Part shown: positions 6,274 to 7,464 of the stretch, in pieces
How positions within the stretch are numbered: the stretch's first letter is position 1
Layout of the letters: the number at the start of each line of letters is the position of its first letter
Assembly: GCA_025457785.1 (NCBI GenBank)
Contig: JALOTS010000101.1
Span: 1 to 7,464, forward strand
DNA: 7,464 bases
Reading direction: 5' to 3'
Origin: Pontiellaceae bacterium
GTDB lineage: Bacteria > Verrucomicrobiota > Kiritimatiellia > Kiritimatiellales > Tichowtungiaceae
The notes under the pieces: model-generated
Told to the model about the DNA's origin: nothing
Databases searched by the model: none
Seen by the model: only the letters and a program-made list of their open reading frames with translations
Program-made: the position numbers and the translations under genes

Positions 6274-7291
6274 CCGATATTTTATAGTAAACGGCACCGT
6301 GCTTTTGACCGGTGCCGCGCTGTACGTCGCGGGGCTGGTGAGTGTGGTCTCCGTTTTCACGAAAGGGTTTTCCTTCCCGTTTTTTGTCAGCGAACGGTTT
6401 CCCGTAGGCAAAGAGGTTAATTTGATCGTCGGTCTGCTTGGTTTGGTTCTGTCGCTGGTTTGCCATCTGTCCGTTTATGAAAAACACCGGAAGGCTCTGG
6501 GAGTCAGCGGAAAGGCGATTCTTTTTTGCAGCCTGATCGGCCCGCTTGGCGGCGTGTTCCTTCTGAAAAACAAGACCGCCGTTTTGAGTCAACGGGGAGC
6601 AGAAACTTTTTTTATTCAAAGCACGAAGCCTGTATCAAAGACCGGACGGATAACGGGGGTGCTTGTCTTTGCCGGTGCCGTTTCTTTTTTACTCGTTTTA
6701 CTGTTCGGCATGGTTTCGCTTGAGAAGTATCCCCGCAGCGTTTCCGCTTCGCAACGGAGAGATAACGAGCGGCGGGCCTTTCAACGGCTTGTCCAGATTC
6801 ATCATGCGCAGACGGAGTATATTAAAACCGACTGGGACAAGGACGGGGTCTGCAGCTACGCCCTCTTTCTTGTCAGCCTGTGGCAGACGCTGGATGAGCG
6901 GGTTTTTCCGGTCGAGATCAACCTCCTCCCCAAAGAGCTCGGCTACGCCATGCGACGGGCGCATTCTCTGGATGGATATTTTTATGTGAATGTTCACCGG
7001 CGCTGCCTGGAACGGAATCCTGACGATCCGGATACGGTTGTTAATGAGGATCTGGATTACCGGCGTGAGTTCGCGGTGATTGCCTTTCCGGAGCGGTATA
7101 ACGAGACGGGCCGGCTTTCCTTCTACATTGATCAGAGCGGCGTGATCCGCTGTTTCGACCGGTCAGACATTGAGGACGACTCACTGGTCGGTCTGTTTGT
7201 ATTACCCCCGCCGTCCGAGTTTAATCAATGGCGGCAACTGCCGGACGAAAAAGATTTGCCGGCCGTGCAGGCGGAGCTCTCTGCTCCGTAA
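6254..7291 (+). CDS. Unknown membrane protein with pilin-like C-terminal domain
   Basis: This 345-residue protein has hydrophobic segments at about 10-34, 54-74, 86-104 and 133-155. The third is weak and glycine-rich, so three or four true spans are possible. After the last one, residues 171-302 run 'ERRAFQRLVQIHHAQTEYI', then 'DKDGVCSYALFL', and end with 'RLSFYIDQSGVIRCFD'. This order (helix after a membrane segment, a small loop, then a late 'FYxDxSGVIR' strand) resembles the prepilin-like proteins of Acidobacteria and PVC bacteria. That is a family impression, not a proven match. There is no prepilin peptidase site at the N-terminus. The basic stretch 105-132 suggests the pilin-like domain is outside the cytoplasm. 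The ATG has AAGG directly against it, so the GTG at 6260, with AGGA five bases upstream, may be the real start. Confidence 0.85.
   Translation: MKVRTINRYFIVNGTVLLTGAALYVAGLVSVVSVFTKGFSFPFFVSERFPVGKEVNLIVGLLGLVLSLVCHLSVYEKHRKALGVSGKAILFCSLIGPLGGVFLLKNKTAVLSQRGAETFFIQSTKPVSKTGRITGVLVFAGAVSFLLVLLFGMVSLEKYPRSVSASQRRDNERRAFQRLVQIHHAQTEYIKTDWDKDGVCSYALFLVSLWQTLDERVFPVEINLLPKELGYAMRRAHSLDGYFYVNVHRRCLERNPDDPDTVVNEDLDYRREFAVIAFPERYNETGRLSFYIDQSGVIRCFDRSDIEDDSLVGLFVLPPPSEFNQWRQLPDEKDLPAVQAELSAP
6770..7162 (+). other. Pilin-like domain of the second membrane protein (residues about 173-303)
   Basis: The segment begins with an amphipathic helix ('RRAFQRLVQIHHAQTEYIK'), passes an acidic turn ('DWDKDGVCSY') and ends in 'SFYIDQSGVIRCF'. 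In prepilin-like proteins the same order is 'LRTINTAQ…Y…DG.Y' and 'FY.D.SGVIR'. Between them, 'GYFYVNVH' and 'REFAVIAFPE' match the expected strand pair. The domain call is inference from this ordered set of short motifs. Confidence 0.5.
7271..7289 (+). repeat. Short hairpin at the end of the second membrane-protein gene
   Basis: CGGAGC (7272-7277) pairs perfectly with GCTCCG (7283-7288) around a TCTCT loop. It lies just before the stop codon and the next start and takes up the only GGAG in reach. It has no T-run and so is not an intrinsic terminator. It could damp translation of the next gene, or be chance. Confidence 0.35.
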
Positions 7292-7294
7292 GAA

Positions 7295-7464
7295 ATGAAG
7301 CCTATGAGCGGATTGCTTTATGTTTTTTTATATTCGATGTGGCACATTCATCTGCCGGGTGAATCGACTCCGATTCTGTTTGCGCTCGGCATGGTCGGGT
7401 CGTCGCGGAAGACGCTGGTTCGTGCCGCCGTCGGTCTGGCTCTGTCCAACGGCACAGTGATGGT
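7295..7464 (+). CDS. N-terminal part of a membrane protein, possibly NicO/RcnA-like metal exporter (3' end outside window)
   Basis: A frame opens with ATG three bases after the previous stop codon and stays open for 56 codons to the window edge. The protein begins 'MKPMSGLLYVFLYSMWHIHL' and continues 'PGESTPILFALGMVGSSRKT', then 'LVRAAVGLALSNGTVMV'. The arrangement 'HxxxPGxS', a hydrophobic helix, 'GSSRKTL' and 'GLALSNGT' is spaced like the 'HALEPGHGKT…LGL…LSHT' block of nickel/cobalt exporters of the NicO/RcnA family and their TauE/UreH-like relatives. The second histidine is replaced by glutamate here. This is a tentative resemblance on a short fragment. There is no clear ribosome-binding site, so it may depend on coupling to the upstream gene. 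A second ATG at 7304 is also possible. Confidence 0.55.
   Translation, partial: MKPMSGLLYVFLYSMWHIHLPGESTPILFALGMVGSSRKTLVRAAVGLALSNGTVM

Noticed and set aside
5728..6411. Open frame of 227 codons on the minus strand
   Set aside because: It runs antisense across both membrane-protein genes and their overlap, has a low-complexity charged and Gln-rich end, and lacks a convincing ribosome-binding site.
1..7464. CRISPR arrays, tRNA or rRNA genes, insertion sequences, phage or defence genes
   Set aside because: No regularly spaced repeats, RNA-gene hallmarks, transposase motifs or terminal inverted repeats were found while reading both strands.

Overview
The window looks like part of a chromosome from a free-living, polysaccharide-degrading bacterium of the PVC superphylum, most likely Kiritimatiellota or a close Verrucomicrobia relative. 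This is inferred from protein style, since no marker gene is present. The clues are a secreted protein with a DxDxDG calcium-binding repeat and a C-terminal 'YSIHWTSNLL…YYRINV' module, and a secreted sulfatase next to a secreted SASA-type esterase, each carrying an extra C-terminal beta-rich domain.

Left part (1-652, + strand): the 3' end of a large exported protein. It has a beta-sandwich-like domain, a calcium-binding repeat and a C-terminal module. It converges on the esterase gene with only 20 bp between the two stop codons.

Middle part (673-4806, - strand): a two-gene operon read right to left. First comes a 734-residue formylglycine sulfatase, then a 639-residue sialate O-acetylesterase-like enzyme. 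The genes are 9 bp apart, and the sulfatase stop codon runs directly into the esterase ribosome-binding site, so the two are probably translationally coupled. Together they would strip sulfate and acetyl esters from a decorated glycan outside the cytoplasm. A perfect 6+3+6 palindrome overlaps a possible -10 element just upstream of the sulfatase and is a candidate operator for substrate control.

Divergent intergenic region (4807-5151, 345 bp): holds the sulfatase ribosome-binding site, the palindrome, a second looser palindrome, and several short inverted repeats in the half nearer the membrane genes. No convincing gene was seen in it.

Right part (5152-7464, + strand): a tightly packed run of three membrane-protein genes. 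The first is a TPR-like protein with five hydrophobic segments. The second overlaps it by 20 bp and has several membrane segments followed by a pilin-like C-terminal domain. The third starts 3 bp after the second, is cut by the window edge, and faintly resembles the NicO/RcnA metal-exporter family. The first two match no family I can name, and this cluster is the best candidate here for an undescribed system. Its function cannot be read from the sequence alone.
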